Assembly (NCBI GenBank): GCA_950295325.1
Contig: OX485808.1
Coordinates: forward strand, 13,580,501 to 13,644,500
Length of the DNA stretch: 64,000 nt
Source: Polytrichum commune
Lineage: Eukaryota; Streptophyta; Polytrichopsida; Polytrichales; Polytrichaceae
Reading direction: 5' to 3'
The notes beneath the pieces are model-generated. The model made no database searches, was not told the origin of the DNA, and saw nothing but the letters and a program-made list of their open reading frames with translations. Below are positions 41,870-53,759 of the stretch, piece after piece (the stretch's first letter is position 1; the number at the start of each line of letters is the position of its first letter). A program made the translations under genes and the position numbers.

Positions 41870-43330
41870 TTGCTCAAGGTGTGGCCCTTGCAGTTTTGGT
41901 TGAGTTGTCTGGGTCGATGCAGGTTGGTGGTATCCGCAGGTTGGTGGTGGATCGGCTGGGCTCCTGTATGTTCTGGTGTCGTCTCGGTGCAGTCTCCGTC
42001 CATGGGGGCACCGACCTCAGTGTCGGCTTTGGTTTTGGGGGGCGGGCTATGGATGCGGGACTTTGTTGCAGATTACTCTGTGGGGGCGTTTCTTCTGTCT
42101 CGGGGTAGACTCGGCTATCTCTTGGTGAAGATTACGCCCCTTTGTAGTCTGCAGTCCGTGGGTATACGTCCACCGCGCCCCTGTTCTTACCTCGGCCTTT
42201 TTACTGTCTCTTTGGGAGCCATCCCCCAATGTTGTGGGCTTAATCCCCTCAGCAAGGCTCTGTGTTCGGAACCAGCGCCGTTACCTTTACCTGGAAAAGA
42301 CCACTCGGAGGGGAGATGTTTACCAGGAGATCGGCGACAGTTGCCGATCCAGATAGTTGTAGCGGTGTCCCATTGTCCGCCGATGCCTAGGTTGAGACGG
42401 TCTCGTGCTTGGTTTATCCGCCTCAGGCGGTTTTTACCTTTCACGATTTGCCTTCCGCAACCCGTTGATGGCGATCAGGGGTGTTTCGGTGATTGCCGCT
42501 GCACAACGATCTTGTGGATTCAGCATGTGTCCTCCTCCGGCAGGTGCCCCCCGATAATGGCTTCCTGTCCTTTTTGGCAGTCTTCTCCACGGTGTTGTGG
42601 GCAGAATCTTTTTAACAGAGCTCTGCGTCCAAAATCGACGCAGCTCCCTGCACCCAGGAAAAAGATCACACAGGGGGGGGTGCTTACCTTGGGATCAGTG
42701 GCACCTTTACCTTGGTTTAGATCCAAGCTGCTGCAGCAATGTCTCGTTTACCTCCACTACCCCGATTGAGAGGATCTCGAGCTCGGTTGTCCGCTTCAGA
42801 CGGCGGTCACTTCCTCACCCTCGATCTGTCCTCCGTATTCAGTTCTGAGGTGTTACGGTGGTTGCTACTGCTGCTACGGCCTTGAGATCTGCCGTCCGTG
42901 AGTGTCCACCTTCTGTCGTTACCTTTCCTTTTCGGCAGCCGTCCCGCGGTAGTGTGGCAGAGTTTTCTTGGTAGAGCCCTGCGTTCAGAACTAACGCAGC
43001 TACTTTTACCGAATAACAACCCACACAAGAGGGAGGTGCGTACCTTGGGGCTAGTGATGAGCAGACCTCGGTGATTGCCGGTCCGAGCTGTTGTAGCGAT
43101 GTCCTGTCACCCTCCGCAGCACAGATCGAGAGGGTCTCGAACACGGTTAGCCGCCTTGTGCAGTAGCCGCTTCTCCCCGCCCGATCTGTCCTCCGCCCTT
43201 AGTTGATGTCGATGCGAAGTTGCCACGGTTGCGGTGATCTACGATCCTTCGGGTTGGGGACGTTCCACTGCTCCAGGTCGATTTGCAGCGGAATCGCTCC
43301 GATCTGCGAAGTCCTTAGATCTTACACCTA
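41870..43330 (-). promoter_or_regulatory. GC-rich tandem monomers, probable LINE promoter
   Basis: At least three diverged copies of a roughly 360-bp unit. Landmarks GTTGTGGG (42231, 42594) and its relative (42950), GAGCTCTGCGT/GAGCCCTGCGT, and CTTACCTT/GTACCTTGG recur in the same order. GC content is far above the surroundings. Tandem 5' monomers act as promoters in some LINEs such as mouse L1; the position upstream of ORF1 suggests the same here. A plus-strand ORF of 304 codons runs through them because of base composition. Confidence 0.62.
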
Positions 43331-43629
43331 ACCACCTATATCTCCATGTGCTCAACTATAACTCAAACAAGTTTGCTACTACCCATATGGAGCTTCGATC
43401 TACAATACGTGCATCGGAGTTTTGCGGAGTTGGAATCACCCTTTGCTCAAAAACACTGATCACGATTTGCTACAAGCGGCCATCACTCAGTCTTCCTACC
43501 GCACAACTCTCAAAGCTCTCTCTTCATGCCTTTCCCATGGTGGGTACAATCCTAAGTACAGACATATGCACGGCCTCTGAAATCTCGTTGGGAATTGTTA
43601 CTTAGAGTAACTTCACACACAAGACTCAA

Positions 43630-43930
43630 GACCCCATGCCCATGATTTGGGCGAACCAACCCACACACTCATTCTTGTTGGATGCCTAAACCCTTGTCTC
43701 CAAGGAATCACTATACGTGTTGTTTCACCCCAACCCATGTCCATGACCATTGTAATGTAAGAGGTCTCATTGGTGGAAAAGGCAGAGATTGTCCAAGTTC
43801 ACTTCACATTAGGAGACGAAGGCCTAAAGGCTAAAAAAAAAGCTCGTAGATGAAAAGTCAGCATGGCAGGTTGTGGATAAGGGTGCATGATTTGCCGGAA
43901 TTGGCGTCATGCCCACCTCCAAGAAGTAAG
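43630..43930 (+). repeat. Composite repeat: relatives at 1480 and 13140
   Basis: The first 115 bp match 1480-1605 and the next 185 bp match 13140-13340 in the same orientation. This copy therefore shows that the two short pieces belong to one longer element. No termini or duplications were identified. Confidence 0.6.
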
Positions 43931-45350
43931 CCTGACGCAAATTCCATAAGATCATGGCAATGAACTAGTTGTTAATGATTGTTATGGTTATTTTAATGTT
44001 TTTTTCTAACACTAACTTTTCCAAGAAGAATTAGTTTTAAAAAATGGGCAGAGGGTCATCTCTTCCAACAACCCACAACTCCAAGTGTTTGGAGCTTGTT
44101 AGTATGCGTGATTATAGTAAACAAATTTTTTTATTGAAATTTTTTTGACAATTTTTTTCATCGATGTCATGTTTTTTGCAAGATAACAATGGTTCCAAAA
44201 TCTAGCAATTCTCTATGCATGCCATGGAATCAATCACAAATTGGGTTGCATGGACCCTCATTAAGATATAGGAATCTCAATAATTTTCAGTTGTTCAATG
44301 ATGCAAATATAAAAATGATTGGATCACAAATGTCGAAGGTAGTAGAGATGTGAACATAAGAGGAAAGACAAGAGACTACCAGGAAAAAAAATGATTATTG
44401 TAATAAGAAGAAAGGTAGGACATCAATTTTAAAAGCGAAAAGAACACCAAATAAGAAAAAAAAATTGATGAAATTGAGTTGCAAGAATCAAAAGGTGGAA
44501 AAGAAACCCTTATTAAATAGCGAGATTATGATATTGAAACCCTCATAACCATTTGCAGTGAGATGGAACAAAGATTTGAAAATCATCAAGAATATAAGGT
44601 ATGAAATAGTTTGATTGAAAATTTGATGTTGAAAATATAAAAGATTATATTTAATTTCAGCCAACTGGGCCTTACCTCTTGGCTTGGGCCCCCTGCCTTT
44701 TCTTTTCCCATTGAAGAAATATCGGTAGTACATGTGTCGGGAATCGATCGCTATATGTCACAACCATTGCTAGGTCCCTTTAACTTATCTTGACTACTTC
44801 TTAACTCTTTTTAGTGCCACGAGCGTTAACCTACACATCCCACGCACGTACATGATTAGCTCCCCATACCGCGGACCTTCAAGCTCATGGCTTGATCACC
44901 AAACCCTCATACACATGCATTTGGAACTCTCCCCTCAGTAGGTAGCCAATGGTTAAATGTGGATTTCCATCCATGGAAGTCCACTTTTGAGTTGCTCATT
45001 GTTATGACATGTGCTAGCTCCCCTTAACTATATTGACAATTTTCATTTCTAGTAAGGGTCACAAGCGTTAACCCTTCGCATTCCGCCATGCTAATGGTTA
45101 GCTCCTCCTACCCCATACCTTATAGTTCATAGGAGGGGAACCAACCCTCTTACTTTGTTTTCGGGACTCACCCCTTAATCAATAACCAATTTTTAGATAT
45201 GGACCTCCGATATCATTCTTATGTTGATCATCACGTTGCCGGAGCAACACTACAACAACCTGAACCATACTAGGTAACTATGCCCTCGCATTGGGCCAAA
45301 GCCCATGAAGGCCATGCCATTCGGCCTTGGGTGGGTGAGGCCACACCACC
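43931..45350. other. Gene-free stretch
   Basis: AT-rich with short ORFs. The portion 44750-45240 resembles itself loosely (AGCGTTAACC at 44821 and 45065; TTAGCTCC at 44855 and 45095), suggesting an old duplication. No gene seen. Confidence 0.45.
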
Positions 45351-45354
45351 ACAC

Positions 45355-45970
45355 CCATATAAGCCTCTAGGACTTTTAGCAGGGCCCCTACCCCATCATC
45401 AAGAAACCTTTTGTTTTTCAACCAAGAATTAGGGCCAAGTAGACATTTTCCCTTAGCCGTTGGGCCTAGAAGCCCCTAGCAACTTCACACCATCATAACT
45501 TCCTTATTTGATATCTGATGCTAACAAAGCGATCACTCCATCTACGCTTCACGTAGATACCGATGGACTCCTCACTTGCCCCATTTAGGCAAGTATTGAG
45601 GAAGTTATGTCTGTTCAAACCTTGGCAGTCCCGGGAGCCACTCCCAGGCCACTGTTGTATCAAGGCGCTGTCCCAGGACAACACCCCACTCAAATTGCCA
45701 TATCTCCTAGCTCACACCTCCGATTGAGGTGTTCTTGAGCATTCTATAATCACCATGCCATAAGCTACTCATAGCTTATGGCTTTACCCTCATGCCTCCT
45801 AGTCTCTATAGGTGGGATGCGTTCCCAACACCCGGGCCCTCACCCACACTAGGATCACTTGGGCCCTCTCACCAACGGTGCCACATGTCTCGGCTGTTAC
45901 TCTTGGGTCCCCCTTGTGCCCATGATGTTTCGGGCACTCCTCATGGAGATGTGCACGACAATCATCGTGT
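45355..45970 (+). repeat. Long direct repeat, copy 1 (LTR-like)
   Basis: About 610 bp starting near CATATAAGCCTCTAGGACTTT recur at 47128-47730 with moderate divergence, same orientation, 1.77 kb apart. Shared blocks include TTTGCCCCATT/TTGCCCCATTT, GGCAAGTATTGAGGAAGTTA and GCGCTGTCCC. The pair could be diverged LTRs or a segmental duplication; no coding sequence lies between. Confidence 0.72.
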
Positions 45971-46048
45971 TGCCAAAGCAACACTACAACAACCTAAAGC
46001 GCAGTTGCCAAATATGCTCCAGGTGGGGTGTAAGCCCAAAATTGATGC

Positions 46049-46800
46049 CCACATTGGTTGTTAACACTTGTAAAACATTACAAGTGGTGTTTTGGTGATT
46101 TATGATTATTCACAAAAATATAAAAAGAGTGAAGCTTGAAGAAAGCTTAGTTTGAATCATTAGGCTTTTGTGGAGTGGATTTAAGTAGGAGAAGGACAAA
46201 CCTTGGTAAAGTGTGGTAGGTAGAAAGCCAAGGTTAGTTAAATGTTTGAATTAGGATCCTTGTTGATCATTTGAGGGAGGAAGGCTTAGGAGATAGGATA
46301 AGAGCCTACAAAGTAGGAGGAAATCTCGAGGGCTTATCGTGAGCCTTGAGGGTGCTCACCCCCTCAAACTCACTATATAATCCCTCATTTTTCCCTCACT
46401 CATCATCTATTTCCTTCGTGCTCCTTGGCACTCCACGTGTTATAAGTGTAGGTGCGTGGGAAGCAAGATAGGAGCACGTGTGTGTACATGGATATAAGGT
46501 TAGGAGCCAAGGCTAGTTGGCCTTGAAGAGGGCTTGACCTCTTGTTAGTAATAGTTGGGCGTGAATGATTTAAAATTCAATTTATGGCTTTGTTTGAATA
46601 CTTGGATTTACATTGATTAGCCTTATACTTATGCGGATGTGCAAAGTCTCTTATTGGAGCATTTAGTTTTGTTGGACTTCATATGAATTTTTGAAAGCCA
46701 AAAAACCGAGACTATGTCCAAACTTCCAAAAACTAGTAAAAAAATATAGGTTCAAAGGGAACAGCGTAGAATTGCGACCATATACTTTGTGGCAGTAGAA
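46049..46800 (+). repeat. Possible solo LTR or LTR fragment with TATA box
   Basis: The stretch starts near TGTTAACACTTG and contains CTCACTATATAATCCCTC at about 46368, a layout like an LTR promoter. The end and a matching second LTR were not found. A 58-bp block (TTGGACTTCATATGAATTTT...) at 46673 is repeated at 46863. Confidence 0.35.
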
Positions 46801-47127
46801 ATATTATTACATATTCATGTAGAGGACTTCATTACCTATCCATAGATACCAAGAACTCATTTTTTGGACTTCATATGAATTTTTGAGAGCCAAAAAACCG
46901 AGACTATGTCCAAACTTCCAAACTTCGAGATTAAGGAGTGTAAGAAGACATAATATAGACTTGGCTAAGTTGTGTATATTCCAACGATAGATTGGAATCA
47001 TACATTGTGTTACAAAGAGAGAAATCTCTACATGTCATTATAAACTTCTCCATTCGGGCTAGGACGAAATTGAAGGGTGGAGGCTTTTTGGTGACATGGG
47101 GTCGGTAAGAAAAGTCACCTCTTTCAT

Positions 47128-47730
47128 ATAAGCCTTTAGGACTTTAGGCAGGGCTCCTATCCCTAACCTTTTGCCTCTCTCCTAAAAGACAAGGCCAAGT
47201 GGGCATTTTCCCTTAGCCGCTGGGGTTAGAAATCCCCAACAACTTCAGACCACCATAATTTTTTCTTATGATCTCTGATGCTATCAATTGACCATTCTAT
47301 TGACATATACTCTTCACGTAGATGCCGATGGACCCCTCATTTGCCCCATTCAGGCAAGTATTGAGGAAGTTATGGCTATTCAAACCTAGGCAATCCCAGG
47401 CGCCACTCCCAGGTCAATTATGTCCCAGGGCGCTGTCCCTAGGCAATGCCCCACTCAAATTGTCATATCTCCTAGCTTACACCTCCGATTGAGGTCTTCT
47501 TGAGCATCTTAGAAGTTGGACGCTATAAGCTGCTCATAACTCATGGCCTTGCCCTCGTGACTCCTAGTCTCCGTGGGTGGGAGGCGTTTTCAATGCCCAA
47601 GGCCCTCAGCCACACTAGGATCATTTGGGCCCTTTCACCAATGGCGTCACAAGTCCGGAGCATCACTCCGGGGTCCCCCTTGTGCCAATGGTGTTGCGGG
47701 CACTCCTCATGAAGAGGTGCGCGACACTAC
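47128..47730 (+). repeat. Long direct repeat, copy 2 (LTR-like)
   Basis: Partner of 45355-45970. Open frames across both copies (for example 45792-46064 and 47500-47712) differ by indels, so the sequence is not maintained as protein-coding. Confidence 0.72.
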
Positions 47731-48479
47731 ATCTCTTGATTATGGTCCAATGCCTTAAAGGTGCTTTAGACCACGAAATTGTTTCCATCAAGTTCATAGA
47801 ATTTAGGACATATTGTACTTAACCCAATAGTACTCTATGCTAAATTTGTGATTGTTTATGAATAGGAATAAATGCTTCAAATAAACTTCATTCTCATATG
47901 ATTTAAGTTTGCGCAGTTTTGGATGAACTTAACTAGCCTACAAGAAAAAATATAAGATTTTTTCTAAATGGAATACAAAAATCATAAACATTTAAATGAA
48001 ATTTCAAATCAAGATAGACATACATGTTAATACTATAAGCAAATGGATATATGGAGTAAACAATGTGCAAGTAATATCAATCAAATGTCAGCAAGTGCTC
48101 AAGAGGATGATGAACACTACAGTTTTTAAAATACACAACAAAATTAAACTCCAAGTACTATAAAATATTTTTTAATATTAATAATAATAATCAAAATAAT
48201 TTAAAAAATCAAAAGACGATAGAAGGATTTTTTTAAATAGCAATTCTTCTAGTTTGATTGTATCTTAGTAGGCTACAATAAGTTTACTAAATAATATGGA
48301 TACTCGTATGATAGATTAAATATAGAATTTGTAATCACTTACCTATATCAGATTTAGTATTTATAAAGCTTCATTCGCTACAATGATCTGGCTATTCTTT
48401 CACGCATTTTGTAGCTTCCAATTATAAAAAAAAATTAAATCTTTTAATCAAAAAAAAATTTAGCCAACCTCTTTTGTTT
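47731..48479. other. Gene-free AT-rich stretch
   Basis: Very AT-rich (poly-A/T runs near 48180 and 48430); nothing recognised. Confidence 0.5.
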
Positions 48480-49165
48480 ATTCTGCATTGTGTTCTATCC
48501 CAATGATATTTCTTACTTCACTTATAGTTGCTATTTCAGCCCTCATTTCTTATGTTTCTCACGATGACCTATTCTCTATTTGTCTTTCTAATTTTCTCTC
48601 TACTTCTTCTATCAATTTTGTATCAAATTTGTCCTTGCCAATTGTATACATATTGTGTATTACAATGTATGTAGCAATTATTTTAGACATATGTCATAAT
48701 GATGTTTCAACCCTCCTCATAATAATTCACCATCTTCCCTTTAGAATCCTAAAAGTACATTCTATACCCATACGAATTAGACTTTGAATAAAATAAAATT
48801 TTGTTTTATAACCTTTTAAACCCTTTGTACAACCTTTGAATGGGTTGTAAATCCATGGCCATTCTAGATATGCACATTCTCTGATCGGCTTATAAGATAA
48901 GAAATTACCTTTAATACAATTTCTTCCAACTTTTGTTAATTGAAATGATGTTCAATCGTACATACTTCACACCCATCCAAATTCGTAATCCCAAAGTACA
49001 CATTTTGTTCAACTATACCTTGTAATAAAGATGAATGAAATGACTTTCAATAGGATAAATTTTCTTCTCCAATGACAAGTACAAGCATTGGAATGTGTAA
49101 TCCATCGATTGCTCCTATAATGTGAGAAATCTCATGAAAGGCCTCAAATTCTTGTGCTAAAAATT
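48480..49165 (-). pseudogene. Second PIF/Harbinger transposase, heavily decayed
   Basis: On the minus strand near 49140-49090 the frame reads HEISHIIGAIDGLHIPM, the first catalytic Asp block of the family. After stops and frame changes it continues FHSSLLQGIVEQNVYFGITN, LEWPWIYNPFKG and finally RMGIECTFRILKGRW (near 48750), the C-terminal block with the catalytic Glu region, and ATYIVIHNMY. At least four stops and a frameshift make it non-functional. It differs clearly from the transposase at 33061, so it represents another lineage. Confidence 0.78.
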
Positions 49166-50253
49166 TAAACCAAGCCAGACTTGAAAATTACACAAAATCC
49201 ATTGCAAACAAACCCTTACCAATCTACCCAATAAAAGTATTATCATTGAAATTATATTTTCAGCCACCTTATATGCCTCTCTTACAATACACACACATGG
49301 TATTTCCAGTTTCAAGCCTTTGTAGTGATATTGCAACTCTACTCTCAATTGAAATTGTCTCTCTCATATGTGTATTTTTTAACTACAAATACAAACCTAA
49401 TATTTCACAAAGAGACTTGAATATAGTATGACATACATGAGTTCTTTGCTTAAACATTGTTTTCGTGAAAGAACCTAATAATAACATATCGGTGAAGCCT
49501 GCATTTATTTCAAATGCCCTTACACTATGATTACTCAATTTCATACTCTCAAAGCAAATGCTCAAAATCATGGTGCCAATTTCATTCTCCATTGAGTGCT
49601 AATACTTGCAAATCTAGCACATGTTGCACAATCATGTGCAAACACCAATATAAAGTCAATGCAACAAGATTTATTTCTATTTTTTTCTCAAGATGATCCA
49701 TCATGCTTTCCTTTCTTGCTCACCAATGTAGAACTTAAAAAATAAAAAAATAAAAAATAAAAAACAGAGAGAATGAAGACATGTAACTAGTGAGGTAGGG
49801 TTGCCCCTCTTTTCCCACCAATAAAATATGCAATGTTCCCTCAATATGGTCCATTCTCACTTCACACTATATTCAAGGGTCCGTCACTACACAAATTGGT
49901 TTTTCCAACACCTATGGTATGGCCTTTGGATGATAGCCAGGGGACCTCACCATTTCATGGTCATGGCCTTTGGCACGTGTGTGAAGTGGCCATTCTGGCC
50001 TTTCTTCAATGCACTCATCAAATGTAGCAACGTTGGTAATACTTAATCCTTACAAGAAGACTAGAGTTAAGGTATTTACACTCTAAACTTTGTAGTATCA
50101 CACCTAAGGCAACCAAAGTGCACATGATATTACGATGTTCTATAGTGTTAATATGGATGCATGATAAAAGAGGATTAGTGTAGCATGTGACATTATGGAA
50201 TAACACAAAATGCAATATTGTATTATTGAAATTGATGATTTCGTACTAAGGAC
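49166..50253. other. Gene-free stretch with repeat copy near 50000-50110
   Basis: The segment around 50000-50110 (CTTCAATGCACTCATCAAATG) belongs to a repeat family also present at 52580-52800 and 53396-53600. No gene recognised. Confidence 0.5.
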
Positions 50254-50556
50254 ATGGATAATCTCCCAAAATTGCACATATATGCAAAGCTTATGTATGA
50301 TTGGGGAGTCCAAAAACTCATGAAACACTTTGTACATGACCTTGGTGCAAGACCCCAACATGGAGCAGATCAAAAATATTATGAAGAGGATGGTGGGGAG
50401 AATGATATAGTTATGGATCCACAAAACTTTGGAGATGATGAAAAATGGTTAGGTTCTCTAGTGGGTGGACAACCAAATGATCTTGATTTTGGGTTAAGTG
50501 AAGCTATGGAAGCTTTGGATGTAGGAGGGAGGCATTTGGGATGCCAGGGCATTTAG
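50254..50556 (+). CDS. Unrecognised 100-codon ORF
   Basis: The ORF reads MDNLPKLHIYAKLMYDWGVQ, then acidic KYYEEDGGENDIVMDPQNFG and GGQPNDLDFGLSEAMEALDV. The composition is protein-like and unlike the AT-rich surroundings, but I know no family. It could be a single exon, a fragment of a transposon gene, or chance. Confidence 0.25.
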   Translation: MDNLPKLHIYAKLMYDWGVQKLMKHFVHDLGARPQHGADQKYYEEDGGENDIVMDPQNFGDDEKWLGSLVGGQPNDLDFGLSEAMEALDVGGRHLGCQGI

Positions 50557-51520
50557 TGTGGGTTTCATGAAGATGATGAGGGGAATCAACCTTGATGATT
50601 TTTTGGTGAAAATATTTGTGCAATGAACTCCTAGTGTGTATATGTCTGCATAAGTGAACATTTTTGACAAGATGAATCTTATTTTTTTGCCTTCAAGCAA
50701 AACACTTTGTGGATTTTATTTTAGTAGAAAATTGCTATTGTTTGTTGGTGAAAAGGGAATTTGCTAGCACTGTTAATTTATGTCATATGTAGACTAGGAT
50801 GAAGTGATGATACTGAAATTTGTGCAAGAATCAGACATTGAAGACAAGAACCTCTAGGTTTAGTAGTTCCAAGTTAAGAGGAGAAGGACTTTACATCAAT
50901 CTAAACCATTAATATTAATTTATAAAATAATCCTCAATTTAGCAAAGAAAACCTGAAAGATGCCAACATGGAACCAGATGATCTTGGAAACACTAGGATC
51001 TTGACTAATGATGCCCAAAATCCTCTTTAGACACTGACAACCCTATGTGCAGAATCATTGAAACTCAAACTCATTTGTCTCCCTATAATGAGCCTATAAT
51101 TTGGCACCACATCAACCCTTGGGCGAAAAAGATCCACTCTTTTCACATACTGATCAACAATTACGAGGGACATACATTATGAACATTTGAGCTCACTTGA
51201 AATTCATCTCAAGAAACATACATGAAACAAAATATTAGTATAAGGGACCTCATCCAAATGCAAACATGAATGTAGGTCACCTCGTATGCACTTTCAAATT
51301 CAAAGAGATGGTGTTGCAAAGGTTAATAAATTCTTCCCTATTGATTTGGAGACAACCAGCACGTCAAATTCCCAACATGGACAAAACCCCGAACATTTGA
51401 TAAAGGATTTCACTATATGGCAATGTCCATGGAGATTTTTGGACATACAACCCACTCTCAATATTTGTTAACACTTTGGAGCAAGGAAATTTATAACGCT
51501 TATGTGGTGTTGACACTTTA

Positions 51521-51657
51521 ACACTTATCAGGGGTAGTATAGACAATTTCTAACACTTATCAGGGGTAGTATAGACAATTTCTAACACTTATCAGGGGTA
51601 GTATAGACAATTTCTAACACTTATCAGGGGTAGTATAGACAATTTCTAACACTTATG
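51521..51657 (+). repeat. Tandem array, four 32-bp units
   Basis: Units starting ACACTTATCAGGGGTAGTAT are perfect copies at 51521, 51553, 51585 and 51617, followed by a partial unit. Degenerate relatives of ACACTTATC occur at 51502 and at about 52190, 52255 and 52325, so the array arose inside a looser repeat. Confidence 0.95.
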
Positions 51658-52369
51658 TGATTTTGGAATTAAAAACAGTGACACTTATATAAACAAGGAT
51701 GAAAATACGTAAGATATGAATGTCATCATACATCTAAGCATAATGGAAGAATGAATTTATAGTAGTTTTATGAGATTCTTGTGCACATCAAGATCCTATT
51801 TCCTTATGAAGTGTTCGAAAGTTTTGGATGAGATGTGTAACATCAATAGGTCTTTGTTCCAAAAAATTGTTTCAAGGTCGCTCATGCACTTTCAACATCT
51901 TAGAATCCTACTCTATCTACCACCATATCACCAATTTGCACATTGTCAACTTCTTCAATGGATTCATTAACATTTGCATCGTCTCCTTCATCTAGCATAC
52001 CTATAATTTCCTCCTCAATAGGTATGTAGGGATTGTTTATAATGCATTCATAGTGGGTCTAGTTTCACCCTTTGCAAATACCAATGCCAGTTGTTCTAGT
52101 AAGGTAGTAGGATTTACTAGGGTTTAGAGTTAGAGTTTTCGTCAATTTCATTCAAGTTATAAAAGTTCATAGCCTCACTTTCATCCAAAGTAACACTTAT
52201 CGAGGTGTATCTATGGAAGAGGGGAACATACATTTTATTAAATCTCTTAACAATTGACACTTACTGGTGCATTTTTGGAATTTTTTTGGGGGAGCGCAAT
52301 TTTCCTTAACACATATGCGATTTTGACACTCATTGGGGTAACATATATCAAAAAATGGACTATAATCAG

Positions 52370-52560
52370 TCGAGATCCTAGTCTTTCCAAGTCCAACCAG
52401 TTACATGTTGACATCTTTTGATTTTCTTTTTTTGATTTGAGATATATTCTATAAATTCCTCTAAAATGATCGACAAATCTCCTGAATTCTTGAACTCCAA
52501 CCGGTTATTCCTCAAACTCAACCGGTTCATCAGGAAGTAGCGGTCAGTCCTCTCCGTTCA
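52370..52560 (+). repeat. Repeat related to window start and to Harbinger left part
   Basis: AACCGGTTATTCCTCAAACT at about 52500 matches 32690. The part before it, read on the minus strand, matches about 110-220. Confidence 0.6.
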
Positions 52561-52579
52561 TCAAAATACGGACATGTAA

Positions 52580-52800
52580 CCTTTCTTCAATGCACTCCTC
52601 AAATGATGCAACCTCGGTTCCTTGGTAAGTACTAAGTACAAGAAGACTGTGAGCAAGGTATTTAACACCCAATTCTCCATATTCAGAAGTACCCCTACTG
52701 ATCTGAACTTAGGTGTAGTACTAAACTTGATATATTATACAATAACTAAACCTCAAGGCTTATCTGATGATGATTGAGAATCAAGCCTCTTCAATATCAT
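52580..52800 (+). repeat. Repeat family with CAATGCACTC, copies at 50000, 52580 and 53396
   Basis: Shared landmarks in order: CAATGCACTC, CAAATG, GCAACCT/GCGACCT, AAGAAG, TTAGGT, GATGATGATT. The third copy (53396-53600) ends just before the LINE insertion at 53625. Confidence 0.62.
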
Positions 52801-52904
52801 CATGGTTTGTCACTCTTCTCGTTCTCATTTGTGTAATTCAGCTGAATGACTGACAACAATATTGTAACTGTAATTTCTCGCCCAAGCACCTCCTTTGAAA
52901 TTGG

Positions 52905-53110
52905 AATTGTACACTAAAATGTGGTATTTAGTGTTACCAATTCTAATTGTCTTGCTCAATACTAATCGTAAACCGTGGTGTAGTGTCACCAACACTAAAT
53001 GTAAACCCAACATTGTTTGTCATTCCTTATAAATTTTTGGGGGATTTATAGATTTACAGTGTTGCAATTACTATCACTTACCAAGTGATTTTTAATCCAA
53101 ATTTCAATCA
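52905..53110 (+). repeat. TTTAGTGT-core repeat, copy 2
   Basis: Same family as 3080-3290, in inverted orientation relative to it. Confidence 0.65.
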
Positions 53111-53759
53111 TCCATGACAATGTTTCATCACAAGTTGCTGACAAGAGAAGGTAGGGTTCTGGCCAATGGACGAACTCATCCATCATCTGTGACAATATTT
53201 GTTCACTTATTCGTAAGAAGTGTCATCCAAAAAGTTACCATAGTGACAATGAACACCACATGACACTTAATAACATATTTAGTGTTAGTGTTTCCCAACA
53301 ATTTGATACTCGTGTTTGAAGTACATACATACATACATGCAAGGCCCGAAATCTTGGTGTATTGATATATTGTGGGCACGATGTGGCCGTCCTAAATTAG
53401 TGCACTCATCAAATGGTGCGACCTAGGTAACTAGTCCAAGAAGTCGGCTGCAAGTACTTGCCTAATTAAGTTAGGCCCAAATTTTAATATTCCCCCCTAG
53501 TTTTAAGACTTGCGGTACTGCTCTATACTTAGGTCTTGTATTAGACCTGAAGGCTAATTTGATGATGATTCAACCTATTCAACATCATCATCAAGCATGC
53601 GCCAAATAACTTACTCCCTTTGATGGTCTCAAGTCTTAAAACTAGTCGGATTGTACATCGACGGAGAGGAGGATCCCGCCCTCGTCCTGGAATGTGTCGC
53701 TAATTTTGCTCCTCCATGTATGCAACTTCATCACTTCTACCCTCCAGTTCAATGCTTTA

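Larger units (their letters stand above)
23930..43330 (-). mobile_element. Giant Dualen/RandI-like non-LTR retrotransposon, degenerate, with nested insertions
   Basis: One element read on the minus strand, about 13 kb once insertions are removed. Order from its 5' end: GC-rich tandem monomers (43330-41870), leader with a tandem duplication (41250-40885), ORF1 (40885-39111), K/N/T-rich leader of ORF2 (39075-37805, continued 32188-31400), 2A-type motif (31317-31367), AP-type endonuclease (about 30700-29900), reverse transcriptase (about 29100-27300), unassigned module (26990-25510), RNase H (25443-25066), zinc finger (24640-24500), restriction-like endonuclease (24450-23944). An AP endonuclease plus a restriction-like endonuclease with RNase H is the known architecture of Dualen. 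Stops and frameshifts show this copy is dead. The hAT-like MITE (28297-28627) and Harbinger element (32194-37804) are later insertions. No target duplication was found for the whole, so the outer limits are approximate. Confidence 0.85.

Noticed and set aside
41855-42769. 304-codon plus-strand ORF
   Set aside because: It runs across GC-rich tandem monomers, its translation shows no family, and the repeats are read out of register from copy to copy. Length is explained by low stop frequency in GC-rich DNA.
51521-51657. CRISPR-like array
   Set aside because: The 32-bp units are directly adjacent with no spacers, and the context is a plant nuclear genome.
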